Shown here piece by piece: positions 26,147 through 35,654 of a stretch of 64,000 bases of DNA (position 1 is its first letter; the number at the start of each line of letters is the position of its first letter). Source of the stretch: Hominimerdicola alba (GTDB lineage Bacteria > Bacillota > Clostridia > Oscillospirales > Ruminococcaceae); the NCBI RefSeq assembly GCF_900109655.1, contig NZ_FOAT01000001.1:248001-312000 (forward strand), written 5' to 3'. Position numbers and translations under genes: made by a program. A model generated the notes under the pieces. The model was not told where the DNA came from, searched no databases, and worked only from the letters and a program-made list of their open reading frames with translations.

Positions 26147-26179
26147 GGAACATCTTCCTTTCATCTCATAGATATATTT

Positions 26180-26208
26180 ATTATACCATCAAATCGAAGT
26201 CAAGTCAA
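26180..26208 (-). promoter_or_regulatory. sigma-A promoter of the thyX operon
   Basis: Minus strand TTGACT, 17-base spacer, TATAAT. Confidence 0.85.
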
Positions 26209-26240
26209 CGATAAATCCGTAAATTTAACAAAATGACCAC

Positions 26241-26267
26241 GAAAAAAGGCAGATAAACTCTGCCTTT
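26241..26267 (-). terminator. rho-independent terminator after recN
   Basis: Minus-strand stem AAAGGCAGA/TCTGCCTTT (26245-26253 with 26259-26267), followed by a U run. Confidence 0.9.
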
Positions 26268-26303
26268 GAATAAAATATCATAAATTTATGCCAATTACAG
26301 CCA

Positions 26304-27971
26304 TTATTTCACAGCCGACAGCAGTTCATCTGCATTTTCAAGCATAAGCTCGGTGATATTATCGCCGCCCATAATCCTTGCTATCTCGTACTTTCTTTCC
26401 TCGCGTGCGAGAGTTCTCACGGCTGTGACTGTCCTGTCGCCAACGATGTTTTTCTCGATAAGCAGATGATTGTCTGCCATGACAGCTATCTGAGCGAGGT
26501 GAGTAACGCAGAGGACCTGTCTGTGGCTTGATATCTCGCGGAGTTTCAAGCCTATCTTCTGGGCGGCTCTACCGCTGACACCTGTATCTATCTCGTCGAA
26601 TATCAGAGTGTCGATTGAATCCTTTTCGGCGAGAACACTTTTTAGAGCCAGCATTATTCTCGAAAGCTCACCGCCCGATGCTATCTTCGCGATTGGACGG
26701 GGTTCTTCACCGATATTTGCGGATATCAGAAACTCGATATTATCCATTCCGTTCAGTGTCAGCTTGCCTGTCTCCTGACCAACCACCAGTTTAACGCTGG
26801 GCATATTCAGGAATTCAAGCTCCCCTGTTACCTGACTTACGAATCTTTCAGCGGCAACTCTGCGGAAATCCGAGAGGGTCTTTGCCTTGTGAGAGACCTC
26901 AGCCAGCAGACGGTCTTTTTCGGCTTCAAGTTCCTTGACGTTCTGCTCGGAACTTGTGAGGATATCAAGCTCTTCCTCACTTTTTTCAAGAGTGGATATT
27001 ACATCACTGAGCTCGGGACCGTACTTTTTGCATATCTTCCGCAGGTCATCGGAACGCTGATTGAGCCAGTCGAAGCGCTTGGGATCAACATCAAGCTTAT
27101 CTAGAACGGAAGCAAGCTCACCCGAAATATCATCGAGTTCGATGATGGCAGAATTGAGCCTTTCGCTGATAGGCGCAAGCTCTGCCATGATATCAGTGTA
27201 GCCGTCTATCTTATCGGAACACTCTGAGACCATTTCGGATATGCCCTCAGTCTCATCATCACCCGAAAGCATCATCTGTGCGGCGTATACAGCCTCGGAT
27301 ATAGCAACCGCATTCTTTGAAACTTCAAGCTCGGCGGCTATCTGCTTTTCTTCATCGGGGTCGGTGATATCAAGGGCGCGGATATCGGCTATGATATCTT
27401 CCAGTTCGGCTATGCGCATTTCCTTTCTGCCAGCCTTTTTGCGAAGATCGTTTATCTTTTTTGCGACGTGCTGAAGTTCACGGAAAGACTTTCGGTAATC
27501 ACTGATAAGTTCTTCCGAACCCGCATAACCGTCAAGTATATCGATATGCTTTTCAGGGGACATGAGTATCTGGTTATCGTGCTGACCGTGGATATTAACC
27601 AGCAGATCGCCGATATCACGCAGAAGGGACACATTCACCGCGCGCTGATTCACCCTTGCGATACTTCCGCCGTCAGAGCGTATCTCACGGGTCAGGGAGA
27701 TCTGACCGTCCTCGCAGTCAACGCCCATTTCTTCAAGCTGTTTAAGAACAGTAGCGCCGATATCGGTGAAAAGTCCGGAAATAACAGCCTTATCAGCCCC
27801 AGTGCGGACTATATCCTTAGTCACACGCTGACCGAGTATAGCATTTATGCCGTTTATCAGTATTGATTTACCAGCACCGGTTTCGCCCGTGAAAGCGTTG
27901 AAGCTTTCGGTAAAGCCTATGGATGCTTTTTCTATAACCGCAAGATTTTCGATATAAAGCTCTCTTAACAT
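26304..27971 (-). CDS. recN: DNA repair protein RecN
   Basis: SMC-like ATPase that acts at DNA double-strand breaks in the nucleoid. It has 555 residues. Walker A GETGAGKSILING is at about 29-41, an antiparallel coiled-coil region covers about 155-365, ABC signature ASGGELSRIMLALK is at about 435-448, and Walker B TLIFDEIDTGVSG is at about 459-471. It follows argR with its ATG immediately after the argR stop, and ends the long operon before the terminator. The argR-recN order is common in Firmicutes. Confidence 0.96.
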   Translation of the reverse strand: MLRELYIENLAVIEKASIGFTESFNAFTGETGAGKSILINGINAILGQRVTKDIVRTGADKAVISGLFTDIGATVLKQLEEMGVDCEDGQISLTREIRSDGGSIARVNQRAVNVSLLRDIGDLLVNIHGQHDNQILMSPEKHIDILDGYAGSEELISDYRKSFRELQHVAKKINDLRKKAGRKEMRIAELEDIIADIRALDITDPDEEKQIAAELEVSKNAVAISEAVYAAQMMLSGDDETEGISEMVSECSDKIDGYTDIMAELAPISERLNSAIIELDDISGELASVLDKLDVDPKRFDWLNQRSDDLRKICKKYGPELSDVISTLEKSEEELDILTSSEQNVKELEAEKDRLLAEVSHKAKTLSDFRRVAAERFVSQVTGELEFLNMPSVKLVVGQETGKLTLNGMDNIEFLISANIGEEPRPIAKIASGGELSRIMLALKSVLAEKDSIDTLIFDEIDTGVSGRAAQKIGLKLREISSHRQVLCVTHLAQIAVMADNHLLIEKNIVGDRTVTAVRTLAREERKYEIARIMGGDNITELMLENADELLSAVK

Positions 27972-28445
27972 TTATTTTTCGTCCTTGCTGTACAAAATGG
28001 TATTGAGCTCACGCACCAGTCTTTCCGCATCTTTCTGGGTTCTCATAAGCATAAAGATGGTGTCATCGCCCGCAATAGTGCCCACGGAATTCTCGATATC
28101 GGTGGAATCGAGCTTTGCGCAGACAGCCTGCGCCATACCCACATGGCACTTGATTACAACCGTGTTCATAGCGTGATCTACACAGATAACGGAGCTGTGG
28201 AGAAGTCGGAGAGTATCGCTGCTGCCGCGGTCAAGACCCTCTTTGCTGAGGCGTGGAACCGCATATCTGCTCACTCCCAGTTCACTGCTGACTTTTATCA
28301 GCGAAAGCTCCTTGATATCCCTTGAAAGCGTTGCCTGTGTGACGGTCATGCCGTTCTCTTCCAGAGCCGCTCTCAGGCTTTCCTGAGTATCGATAACTCT
28401 TTCCTGAACAAGTTTGAGAATAAGTTCATGACGATCGGTCTTCAT
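27972..28445 (-). CDS. argR: arginine repressor ArgR/AhrC
   Basis: Transcriptional regulator that uses arginine as co-repressor. It has 157 residues: an N-terminal winged helix (about 1-70; RHELILKLVQERVIDTQESL, then SRDIKELSLIKV as recognition region) and a C-terminal arginine-binding hexamerisation domain with GTIAGDDTIFML (about 122-133). It would be expected to control the argG cluster 9 kb away. Its place between nadK and recN is the usual one in Clostridia and Bacilli. Confidence 0.95.
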   Translation of the reverse strand: MKTDRHELILKLVQERVIDTQESLRAALEENGMTVTQATLSRDIKELSLIKVSSELGVSRYAVPRLSKEGLDRGSSDTLRLLHSSVICVDHAMNTVVIKCHVGMAQAVCAKLDSTDIENSVGTIAGDDTIFMLMRTQKDAERLVRELNTILYSKDEK

Positions 28446-28448
28446 AAA

Positions 28449-29312
28449 TCATCCCTCCGTACCCTTTAGAGGTCTCATAAGCTTGGTGTTTACCGACGAG
28501 AAGAAGCTTCCTCCGCAGATATCGATGATATCAAGGCTTTCCTTTGCGCGGCGGATATTTATCTCGTCACCGTCGGACAATCTGTAAACGATATTACCGT
28601 CAACATTGAGATGAACGTGGGCGTTGTCTGCCGTATGGCACTTGACTTTTATCTCGCTCGATGCCGAAAATATCATTGACCTGGCAAACAGCGTATGGGG
28701 GCAAATCTGCGTGAATTCGATACATTCCATCTCGGGTTCGATTATCGCTCCCCCGGCGGACAGCGAGTAGGCTGTAGCACCTGTAGCTGTGGAGAAGATC
28801 ACACCGTTGGCGCGGATAAGCGAAACTATCTGACCGTCCTTAACGACCTCAAAATCAGATATCTTGCAGTCGTCCGACCTTGAAACAACAACATCGTTAA
28901 GGGCGGAATAAGTTCCCTCTTCGCCGCTTGCAGAAGCTTCCAGCATCATGCGGCGGCTTACTGTGTATTTGCCCTCGGTGAGGTTGCGGAGCAAATCAAG
29001 CTGAGAATGTTCCAGAGACGCCATAAAGCCCAGTCTGCCGCAGTTTATGCCGAGAATAGGTGTTCTCAGTCTTGAAGCTCTGCCTGCACATTTCAGGATA
29101 GTGCCGTCGCCGCCGATAGCGATGATGATATCGGCATTATCCATGCATTCCTCGGTACTGCCGAAAACCATGCCGTTAACATCGGCAAAAACGTCCTTAT
29201 ACCTTTCGCTGACCGAAAAGCCTATGCCGCAGCTGCGAAGAACGTTGCAGGCTTCCACCGTGTATTCGGCGCAGCGATTTTTACCCAGATTGGGATACAA
29301 AAAAACTTTCAT
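28449..29312 (-). CDS. nadK: NAD kinase
   Basis: Phosphorylates NAD to NADP. It has 287 residues from ATG 29312. The GGDGTILKCA motif is at about 68-77 and the second motif reads ATGATAYSLSAGG (about 173-185), where most NadK proteins have PTGSTAY. GTG 29321 inside the tlyA end is an alternative start, but GGGTGAG fits the ATG. It is coupled to tlyA. Confidence 0.94.
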   Translation of the reverse strand: MKVFLYPNLGKNRCAEYTVEACNVLRSCGIGFSVSERYKDVFADVNGMVFGSTEECMDNADIIIAIGGDGTILKCAGRASRLRTPILGINCGRLGFMASLEHSQLDLLRNLTEGKYTVSRRMMLEASASGEEGTYSALNDVVVSRSDDCKISDFEVVKDGQIVSLIRANGVIFSTATGATAYSLSAGGAIIEPEMECIEFTQICPHTLFARSMIFSASSEIKVKCHTADNAHVHLNVDGNIVYRLSDGDEINIRRAKESLDIIDICGGSFFSSVNTKLMRPLKGTEG

Positions 29313-29313
29313 A

Positions 29314-30105
29314 TTACTCACCCACTAAAAAAGCGTTTTCAACGAGCTTTTTCAAATCGATAGATGCAGCGGCAGCCCGTCCGTCATTTATTAGATATGC
29401 CAGATATTCCCTATTGCCGTCCCCACCTGTTATGCCGGAAGGCACTATCCCCGCCACGGAAAGCCCACAGCTTGTGAAGAAAGCGGTCATATCCCGCAGC
29501 ACGCGGAGATGGTCTTTTTTGTCCCTGACTATCCCTTTCTTATTCAGTGCTGCCTTTCCGGCTTCAAACTGGGGCTTAATAAGAACCACCATTTTTCCGC
29601 CGTTATCCAGACATGATACCAATGCGGGCATAACCTGTGTCAAGGATATAAAAGACAAATCAACGCTGATAAACTGCGGTGTTTCAGGAAAATCATCAAG
29701 TGTCAAGTATCTTGCGTTTACGCCTTCCATGTTTACCACACGCTCATCATTCAGCAATACAGGGTCAAGCTGACCGCTGCCAACGTCCACCGCATAGACG
29801 AGTTTTGCGCCGCGCCCCAGCATACACTGTGTAAATCCCCCTGTTGATGCGCCTATATCAGCGCAGACAAGATCAGTGATGTCAAGTTTAAATGATTGAA
29901 AGGCGGTTTCCAGCTTGATAAGACCTCTGCCCACATAGTCGAAACTGCTGTCATCTGCCTCGACTTTGTCGCCCTCAGCCACTTCAGCGGCTGGTTTGGT
30001 GCATACAGCGCCGTTAAGCTTTACACAGCCCGACTTTATCATGGTCTTGGCACGCTCCCTGCTTTTGGAAATGCCATTTTCTGTCAGGTAGACATCTAAT
30101 CTCAT
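29314..30105 (-). CDS. tlyA: TlyA-family rRNA 2'-O-methyltransferase (hemolysin A-like)
   Basis: 263 residues, S4 RNA-binding domain first (1-62, beginning MRLDVYLTENGISKSRERAK), then an FtsJ/RrmJ-like SAM methyltransferase fold. SAM motif DIGASTGGFTQCML is at about 84-97 and the catalytic Lys/Asp segments follow, with KPQFEAGK near 179-186. Characterised TlyA methylates 16S and/or 23S rRNA at cytidines. It starts one base from the dxs stop and overlaps nadK start signals. Confidence 0.9.
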   Translation of the reverse strand: MRLDVYLTENGISKSRERAKTMIKSGCVKLNGAVCTKPAAEVAEGDKVEADDSSFDYVGRGLIKLETAFQSFKLDITDLVCADIGASTGGFTQCMLGRGAKLVYAVDVGSGQLDPVLLNDERVVNMEGVNARYLTLDDFPETPQFISVDLSFISLTQVMPALVSCLDNGGKMVVLIKPQFEAGKAALNKKGIVRDKKDHLRVLRDMTAFFTSCGLSVAGIVPSGITGGDGNREYLAYLINDGRAAAASIDLKKLVENAFLVGE

Positions 30106-30106
30106 C

Positions 30107-31945
30107 TTATATCCTCTCTTCGACTGTATGCGCTATCTTTTCAGCGGACAGACCCAGTTCATCAAGCAGTGTATCGGGGTCGCCGTGATGTACTAAGCCC
30201 TTGATGTTGAAGGTTTCCACATTACCGCACACAGCGGATAGCTTTTCGGAGATAGAACCGTCAGCATAGGCTTCCTCAAAGAAAAGCACCTTGTCGTAGC
30301 CCTTGACTATATCAGCTATATCATCCGCCAAGGGAAATACCTTGACAAGTTTCAGAGTATCGCATATGATACCTTTTTCTTTTTGAATATTTGCGGCTTT
30401 GCAGACGTTATTGTAAAGTCTGCCATAGCTTACAAGCAAAGTATTTCCGCCGTTTTTGCCGAGATAATGTGTTGTTCTGATAGTGTCAAGACCACAACTT
30501 GACACTTCTTTGCCTCTGGGGTAGCGTACAACTGCTATGCCCTTTTCTTCAAAAACTGCTTTTTTAAGGCAAAGCCTGAGTTCCTGATAGTCCGAGGGCG
30601 AATAGATGGTTACATTAGGCACAGCGGTCAGGAATGAGATATCAAATATACCCTGATGTGTCTCACCGTCACTTCCTACAATGCCCGCACGGTCAACACA
30701 GATAACTGCGTGAAGTCCGCCAATGGCAAGGTCGTGGATAAGCTGGTCATAGCTTCTCTGTAAAAATGTGGAATACACTGCAAAAACAGGTATCATGCCT
30801 GCGGCGGAAAGACCTCCGCAGAATGTTACCGCGTGTTCTTCGGCTATGCCAACATCAAAAAATCTGTTAGGAAAATTTTTGGCAAAATATTGCAGTCCCG
30901 TACCGTACTTCATAGCGGCTGTCACCGCGCAGATACGCTTATCAGCCCTTGCAAGCCTGCAAAGCTCCTTGCCCATAACGGTGGAAAAGCTGTCAGCGCT
31001 GACAACATCGGGATTGCCTGTGGATATCTCAAATGAACCCACACCGTGGAACTCACCGGGATTGGCTTCTGCGGGTGCATAGCCTTTTCCCTTGACAGTG
31101 TTCACATGGACGAAAACAGGCTTTTTCGATGCTTTTGCCGCGCGAAGTCCTGCTTCAAGTTCTTCAATATTGTGACCGTCGAGAGGTCCTATAAACTCGA
31201 ATCCCAGTTCTTCAAACATGGTGCTGTGCAGAAGCATGGACTTGAAAGCGTTCTTCGATGATTTGACGACTTTCTTCACAGGCTGACCCACGACAGGAGT
31301 AGCGTCCAGCACCCTTTGAACTGCTGATTTTGTTCTTTTATATGAAGACTTTGTCCTCAGTGTGGAGAGATATTTCGCCATACTGCCCACGTTACGGGAT
31401 ATGGACATTTCGTTATAATTAAGGATAACGATGATATTCGTCTCGCTTTTGCCTGCGTTGTTAAGACCCTCAAAGCTAAGTCCACCCGACATAGCGCCGT
31501 CACCAAGTACTGCGATGGCATGATGTGGGTCGCCTTTGATCTTGTTGGCATAGGCTATACCAAGCGCCGCGGATATGGAATTTGAGCTGTGTCCGCTGAT
31601 AAATGCGTCATGCTCTGATTCGTCGGGACGGCAAAAACCAGAGATACCGCCCTCTTTGCGCAGGGTAGAAAAACTGTCGCGCCTGCCTGTAAGTATCTTA
31701 TGGGTATATGCCTGATGTCCCACGTCCCAGACTATCTTATCCTCAGGTGATTCAAAAACCCTGTGAAGAGCAACTGTCAGCTCCACCGTGCCGAGATTTG
31801 AGGCAAGGTGTCCGCCGTTTTTGGAAACTGTCTTTATCAGAAGTGCCCGTATCTGCCTGCAAAGCTCATCACACTGGTTGTATGACAGCCTTTTAAGATC
31901 TGCGGGCAGGTCAAGACTGAAAAGATCTGCTTTTTTATCTGCCAT
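30107..31945 (-). CDS. dxs: 1-deoxy-D-xylulose-5-phosphate synthase
   Basis: Thiamine-diphosphate enzyme that condenses pyruvate and glyceraldehyde 3-phosphate, the first step of the MEP isoprenoid route. It has 612 residues, as usual. N-terminal DVGHQAYTHKILTGRRD is at about 74-90, and TPP motif GDGAMSGGLSFEGLNNAG is at about 148-165 with the usual NxN replaced by later N residues. The pyrimidine and C-terminal transketolase domains follow (EEHAVTFCGGLSAAGM, about 365-380). It is next to ispA, so precursor and prenyl chain synthesis are coregulated. Confidence 0.96.
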   Translation of the reverse strand: MADKKADLFSLDLPADLKRLSYNQCDELCRQIRALLIKTVSKNGGHLASNLGTVELTVALHRVFESPEDKIVWDVGHQAYTHKILTGRRDSFSTLRKEGGISGFCRPDESEHDAFISGHSSNSISAALGIAYANKIKGDPHHAIAVLGDGAMSGGLSFEGLNNAGKSETNIIVILNYNEMSISRNVGSMAKYLSTLRTKSSYKRTKSAVQRVLDATPVVGQPVKKVVKSSKNAFKSMLLHSTMFEELGFEFIGPLDGHNIEELEAGLRAAKASKKPVFVHVNTVKGKGYAPAEANPGEFHGVGSFEISTGNPDVVSADSFSTVMGKELCRLARADKRICAVTAAMKYGTGLQYFAKNFPNRFFDVGIAEEHAVTFCGGLSAAGMIPVFAVYSTFLQRSYDQLIHDLAIGGLHAVICVDRAGIVGSDGETHQGIFDISFLTAVPNVTIYSPSDYQELRLCLKKAVFEEKGIAVVRYPRGKEVSSCGLDTIRTTHYLGKNGGNTLLVSYGRLYNNVCKAANIQKEKGIICDTLKLVKVFPLADDIADIVKGYDKVLFFEEAYADGSISEKLSAVCGNVETFNIKGLVHHGDPDTLLDELGLSAEKIAHTVEERI

Positions 31946-31971
31946 AATCTTTTAAACTCCCTTCGCCGAGA

Positions 31972-32865
31972 TCATGAGCGTCTTTCAAGCAGCTCTTGTG
32001 TGAGCTCAAACATGAATTCGTTGTTTTCAAATTTCTTCAGGGCGCCAAGAGCTGTTACAGTCAGCTGTGCCGCTTTCTGTCTCGACCTTTGCAGACCCAG
32101 CAGAGATACATAGGTGTTCTTATGCTGTTCGCTGTCGCTGCCGATGGGCTTGCCCAGCTCTTCAAAAGTGCCGGTAACGTCAAGGATATCATCCACTATC
32201 TGGAAAGCCCTGCCCATAGCCTGAGCGTACTCGGCGGCAGCGGGGATATACTCCATTTTGCCTGAAATGATAACGCCCATTACGCAGGCAGCCTCGATAA
32301 GAGCCCCTGTTTTATAGGACTGCAGAGTGTTCAAGGTCTCAAGGTCGATCACTTCGTCCTCGGTCTGCAAGTCGATGACCTGACCGCCTATCATGCCGTT
32401 GGTACCGATGGCTTTGGAAAGCACTGAGATCAGCATTACAGCTGTTTCAGCGGATATAGTCCCCTCCATCGCACAGTCGGTGATAACCTCGAAAGCTAAA
32501 GTATTCAGCGCGTCACCTGCCAGCAGTGCTATATCCTCAGAAAAAGCCTTATGGCATGAGGGTTTGCCCCTGCGGAAGTCGTCATTGTCCATGCAAGGCA
32601 GGTCATCGTGGATAAGGGAATAGGTGTGTATAAGCTCAACAGCACAGGCAAGCTTCACCATTTTGTCTATATCATCACCGCCGCACATACGGTAGAATTC
32701 AAGTATCAGGATAGGTCTAAGCCTTTTGCCCCCAGCACTCAGTGAATACTCCATTGCTTCAAGAACTGCGCTTTGGAGCTCGGGCTTATTTTCGGTGAAT
32801 TTCAACAGCTCTTCATTTATTTTTTCGGCATATGCCTGTAACAGCTGTTCATGTCTATCAGTCAT
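31972..32865 (-). CDS. ispA: polyprenyl synthetase (farnesyl/geranyl diphosphate synthase)
   Basis: Condenses IPP with allylic diphosphates. It has 297 residues. The two Asp-rich motifs are HDDLPCMDNDD (about 83-93) and QIVDDILDVTG (about 219-229). The chain length is probably C15 as for IspA, but cannot be fixed from motifs. ATG 32865 overlaps the xseB stop by eight bases. Confidence 0.94.
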   Translation of the reverse strand: MTDRHEQLLQAYAEKINEELLKFTENKPELQSAVLEAMEYSLSAGGKRLRPILILEFYRMCGGDDIDKMVKLACAVELIHTYSLIHDDLPCMDNDDFRRGKPSCHKAFSEDIALLAGDALNTLAFEVITDCAMEGTISAETAVMLISVLSKAIGTNGMIGGQVIDLQTEDEVIDLETLNTLQSYKTGALIEAACVMGVIISGKMEYIPAAAEYAQAMGRAFQIVDDILDVTGTFEELGKPIGSDSEQHKNTYVSLLGLQRSRQKAAQLTVTALGALKKFENNEFMFELTQELLERRS

Positions 32866-33046
32866 CAGTATTTTCTCCGTTCATAGTTTTTACTGTGAGT
32901 TTGGCGTTCTCCAGAGCCTTTTTGCTGTCCGCCGTCAGACCCACGCCCTCTTTGTAAAGTTCAAGTGCTTTATCCAGAGGGAGTTTATCGCTTTCAAGCT
33001 GAGCCACGATCTCCTCAAGCCTTTGCAGATTTTCTTCAAATGTCAT
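32858..33046 (-). CDS. xseB: exodeoxyribonuclease VII small subunit
   Basis: A 62-residue helical protein, MTFEENLQRLEEIVAQLES at the start and DKALELYKEGVGL in the middle, typical of XseB. It pairs with XseA, whose stop it overlaps by 11 bases. Confidence 0.95.
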   Translation of the reverse strand: MTFEENLQRLEEIVAQLESDKLPLDKALELYKEGVGLTADSKKALENAKLTVKTMNGENTDD

Positions 33047-34256
33047 TTATATCAGCCTTTCGGTCATTTATCTTTGTCGTAACAGCCGCAACGGTGCCGT
33101 CAGCGAAGCGTATGCTTATCTCCATGCCCTCTTTGATATCCTTCACCGAGGTAAGGGCTGTGCCGCCGCTTTCAACCAGAGCATAACCCCTGCCCAGCAC
33201 GTTGAATGGGCTGAGTGTCCTCAGCTGTGCCGCCGCCCTGTCAAGGTTCAGCTCGCAGACTTTCAGCTTGTTTTCCATCAGCATACGAAGTCTGTTTTCG
33301 GCTTCTTCAAGGCGCTTTTCGGATTCTTTCAGCCGACGTTTCGGCGACGAAGCCCTGAGCCTTGTATCCAGCTTTTCAATTTCTATCATCCTGCCCCTCA
33401 GATACATCCCAAAAGCAGAATCAAGCCGTGCTTTCATCACATTTGCCGCGGCATACATATCAACGATATCGGGAGTTGCAAGCTCAGCTGCCGCCGAGGG
33501 CGTAGGTGCCCGCATATCTGCGGCATAGTCGGCAAGGGTGGTATCCGTCTCGTGGCCAACAGCTGATATAACAGGTGTAGAACAATCCGCCACCGCCATT
33601 ACAACAATCTCTGAATTGAAAGCATCAAGGTCTTCGGAAGAACCGCCGCCCCTTGATAGTATTATTGTATCCGCGCCGCTTTTATCAGCAGACCTTAAAG
33701 CCGCCGCAACCGACGCGGGTGCTGTATCTCCCTGCACCGTAGCGGGATAAACTTCCACCGTGCAGACAGGGTAACGTCTGCCTACAATATTAAGGATATC
33801 CTGCAAGGCGGCACCGTCCGCCGATGTCACCACAGCGATCTTTTTCGGCACCATGGGTATGGCTTTTTTTTTCGACTGATCAAAAACACCCAGCTTTTTC
33901 AGCTTGTCTTTGAGCAGTTCGTTCTTTGCAAAAGCTATGCCCGTACTGCCGAGAACAGCTATCTCGGTGGCTATTATCTGACATGAACCCTCACGCTCAT
34001 ACACTTCAACATCGCCCATAACAAGGACGCTCATGCCGTTCTCAGGCAGGGCTTTCAGCTTTTTCACCCGCCCCGAAAACATGATGCATTTTATGGAGCT
34101 CGCTTCATCCTTGATGGTAAAAAAAGCGTGACCCGTCCTGAAATGTATGCTGAAATTCGATATCTCGCCCTTGACCGCCGCACCTTTGAATTTAAGCTCC
34201 TGCTTTATCTTGAATGCCAGCAGTTTATTCAGCTGACTGACTGTCAGAACACTCAT
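33036..34256 (-). CDS. xseA: exodeoxyribonuclease VII large subunit
   Basis: Catalytic subunit of a single-strand exonuclease used in repair. It has 406 residues: N-terminal OB-fold (about 1-100; VSQLNKLLAFKIKQEL, VKGEISNFSIHF), a nuclease domain with KKIAVVTSADGAALQDILN, SRGGGSSEDLDAFNSE (about 198-213) and AVGHETDTTLADYAADMRAPTP (about 233-254), and a C-terminal coiled coil. Its ATG overlaps the TsaD-like stop (ATGA). RBS AAAGGAAATG precedes it. Confidence 0.96.
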   Translation of the reverse strand: MSVLTVSQLNKLLAFKIKQELKFKGAAVKGEISNFSIHFRTGHAFFTIKDEASSIKCIMFSGRVKKLKALPENGMSVLVMGDVEVYEREGSCQIIATEIAVLGSTGIAFAKNELLKDKLKKLGVFDQSKKKAIPMVPKKIAVVTSADGAALQDILNIVGRRYPVCTVEVYPATVQGDTAPASVAAALRSADKSGADTIILSRGGGSSEDLDAFNSEIVVMAVADCSTPVISAVGHETDTTLADYAADMRAPTPSAAAELATPDIVDMYAAANVMKARLDSAFGMYLRGRMIEIEKLDTRLRASSPKRRLKESEKRLEEAENRLRMLMENKLKVCELNLDRAAAQLRTLSPFNVLGRGYALVESGGTALTSVKDIKEGMEISIRFADGTVAAVTTKINDRKADINDI

Positions 34257-35194
34257 GGCTCATTTCCTTTCATGGCGGCATAGATCGCTATGCCAACTGC
34301 GTTATCCCCCGAAAAATCGGGCGCAGCAAAATATGCGTCAAACTGCTTTGAAAGCTTATCAGCGATAAGCTTGTCCGCCATGACGCCACCCGCATAGATA
34401 ACAGGCATATCGCCGTATTTTTCAAGACCTGCCTTTGTCATCGCCGATATTGTCTCAAAGATATAGTCCAGACAGAACTTGGCAGTATCCTCGGGAGATC
34501 CGCCTTTTTCAAGCATCTGCACGCACTTGTTCTCTACTCCCGATAGCGAGCAGTCAAGCCCTTTTACCGAGGGTCTTATCCTGAATTCCCGATTACTTTT
34601 GTGGGCGAGCTCTTCAAGTTCCTCACCGCAGGGAAAATTCAGCCCCAGCCTTACACCCAGCCTGTCGATACACTGACCGGCTTTAAGGTCATCGGAATGA
34701 CCTGCCTCAGTCAAAGAAACGACCTTTTCCTTGTCCCCTCTGCACAGCAACATATCCGTAGTACCGCCGCTGACATGGAACGCAAGAAAAGGTTCGCCGT
34801 TATCAAGAAGACTAAGCTTTTTGCAGGAATAAAGCGCCGCCAGCACATGACCTTTCTGGTGAGAGGTACGCACAGGCTCAATACCTGCGGCGGCAGAAAC
34901 TGCTCTGCACACGTTTTCACCCACAAGAAAACAGGGCATATATGAGCCCTCAACTTCTCTTGGGGCATAGGAATAGGCACAGCCCGAAAGCTGCGGCTTG
35001 TCCGAAAACAGTTCCTCCATTAACGCAGGAAGCTGTTTTGTATGATGGAACACCGCTTCAGACTGTCTTAACCCACGCTCGCCTTTTTTCACGGGAAGAA
35101 GCTGTCTGCAAGACTTTACTTCCCCCGTAACGCTGTCATACAGCGCACAGCTCGTCCTGTAATTACTGGTGTCTATACCTAAGTATATTCCCAT
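34253..35194 (-). CDS. TsaD/Kae1-like ASKHA-domain protein (not the canonical TsaD)
   Basis: A 313-residue protein related to tRNA threonylcarbamoyltransferase TsaD, but shorter. It begins MGIYLGIDTSNYRTSCAL (nucleotide-binding loop). The metal-binding H-x3-H pair is present as SHQKGHVLAAL near 110-120 (TsaD has HLEGH), FHVSGGTTDM is at about 137-146, and GGVMADK is near 267-273. It may act as a paralogue with another role. It lies between nusB and xseA, in a DNA/RNA housekeeping operon. True TsaD is expected elsewhere in the genome. Confidence 0.8.
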   Translation of the reverse strand: MGIYLGIDTSNYRTSCALYDSVTGEVKSCRQLLPVKKGERGLRQSEAVFHHTKQLPALMEELFSDKPQLSGCAYSYAPREVEGSYMPCFLVGENVCRAVSAAAGIEPVRTSHQKGHVLAALYSCKKLSLLDNGEPFLAFHVSGGTTDMLLCRGDKEKVVSLTEAGHSDDLKAGQCIDRLGVRLGLNFPCGEELEELAHKSNREFRIRPSVKGLDCSLSGVENKCVQMLEKGGSPEDTAKFCLDYIFETISAMTKAGLEKYGDMPVIYAGGVMADKLIADKLSKQFDAYFAAPDFSGDNAVGIAIYAAMKGNEP

Positions 35195-35607
35195 CAGTCC
35201 TCGTCCTTTTTGATATCCTTTGCAAATGAACCCAGGAGACCGTTAACGAAAGCGATATCAGGTTCGAGAGCGTATTTCTCAGTAAGAGCCACAGCCTCGC
35301 TTATCGCTACGTTCACAGGTACTTTGTCATCATAAAGCGCTTCGTAGATAGCAAGTCTCAGCGCGGTAAGATCCACCTTGGGTATACGGCTGACAGCGCG
35401 CTTGTCTGAATACTTCGATATGATGGAATCAAGCTCCTCCTGGTTATCGAATATAGCACGCACAAGGGACTTCACCTCATCGTTCACGGGTATGAACTCG
35501 CCAAGTTCCTCGGCACTCTCAAATATCTTATCCAGATCATCGTCCAAAAACATTTTTTCAAAAGACAGCAGAAAAGCAGCCTGTCTTACTTCTCGTCTTC
35601 CTGCCAC
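35194..35607 (-). CDS. nusB: transcription antitermination factor NusB
   Basis: 137-residue helical protein that binds boxA RNA with NusE for rRNA antitermination. N-terminal RREVRQAAFLLSFE and C-terminal VPVNVAISEAVALTEKYAL, FVNGLLGSFAK are diagnostic. The start is GTG 35607 after TTAGGAGTG. Its stop overlaps the TsaD-like start. Confidence 0.94.
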   Translation of the reverse strand: MAGRREVRQAAFLLSFEKMFLDDDLDKIFESAEELGEFIPVNDEVKSLVRAIFDNQEELDSIISKYSDKRAVSRIPKVDLTALRLAIYEALYDDKVPVNVAISEAVALTEKYALEPDIAFVNGLLGSFAKDIKKDED

Positions 35608-35654
35608 ACAAACACTCCTAACAAAAATTATTCTGATACATTTCTACAGAGGTA

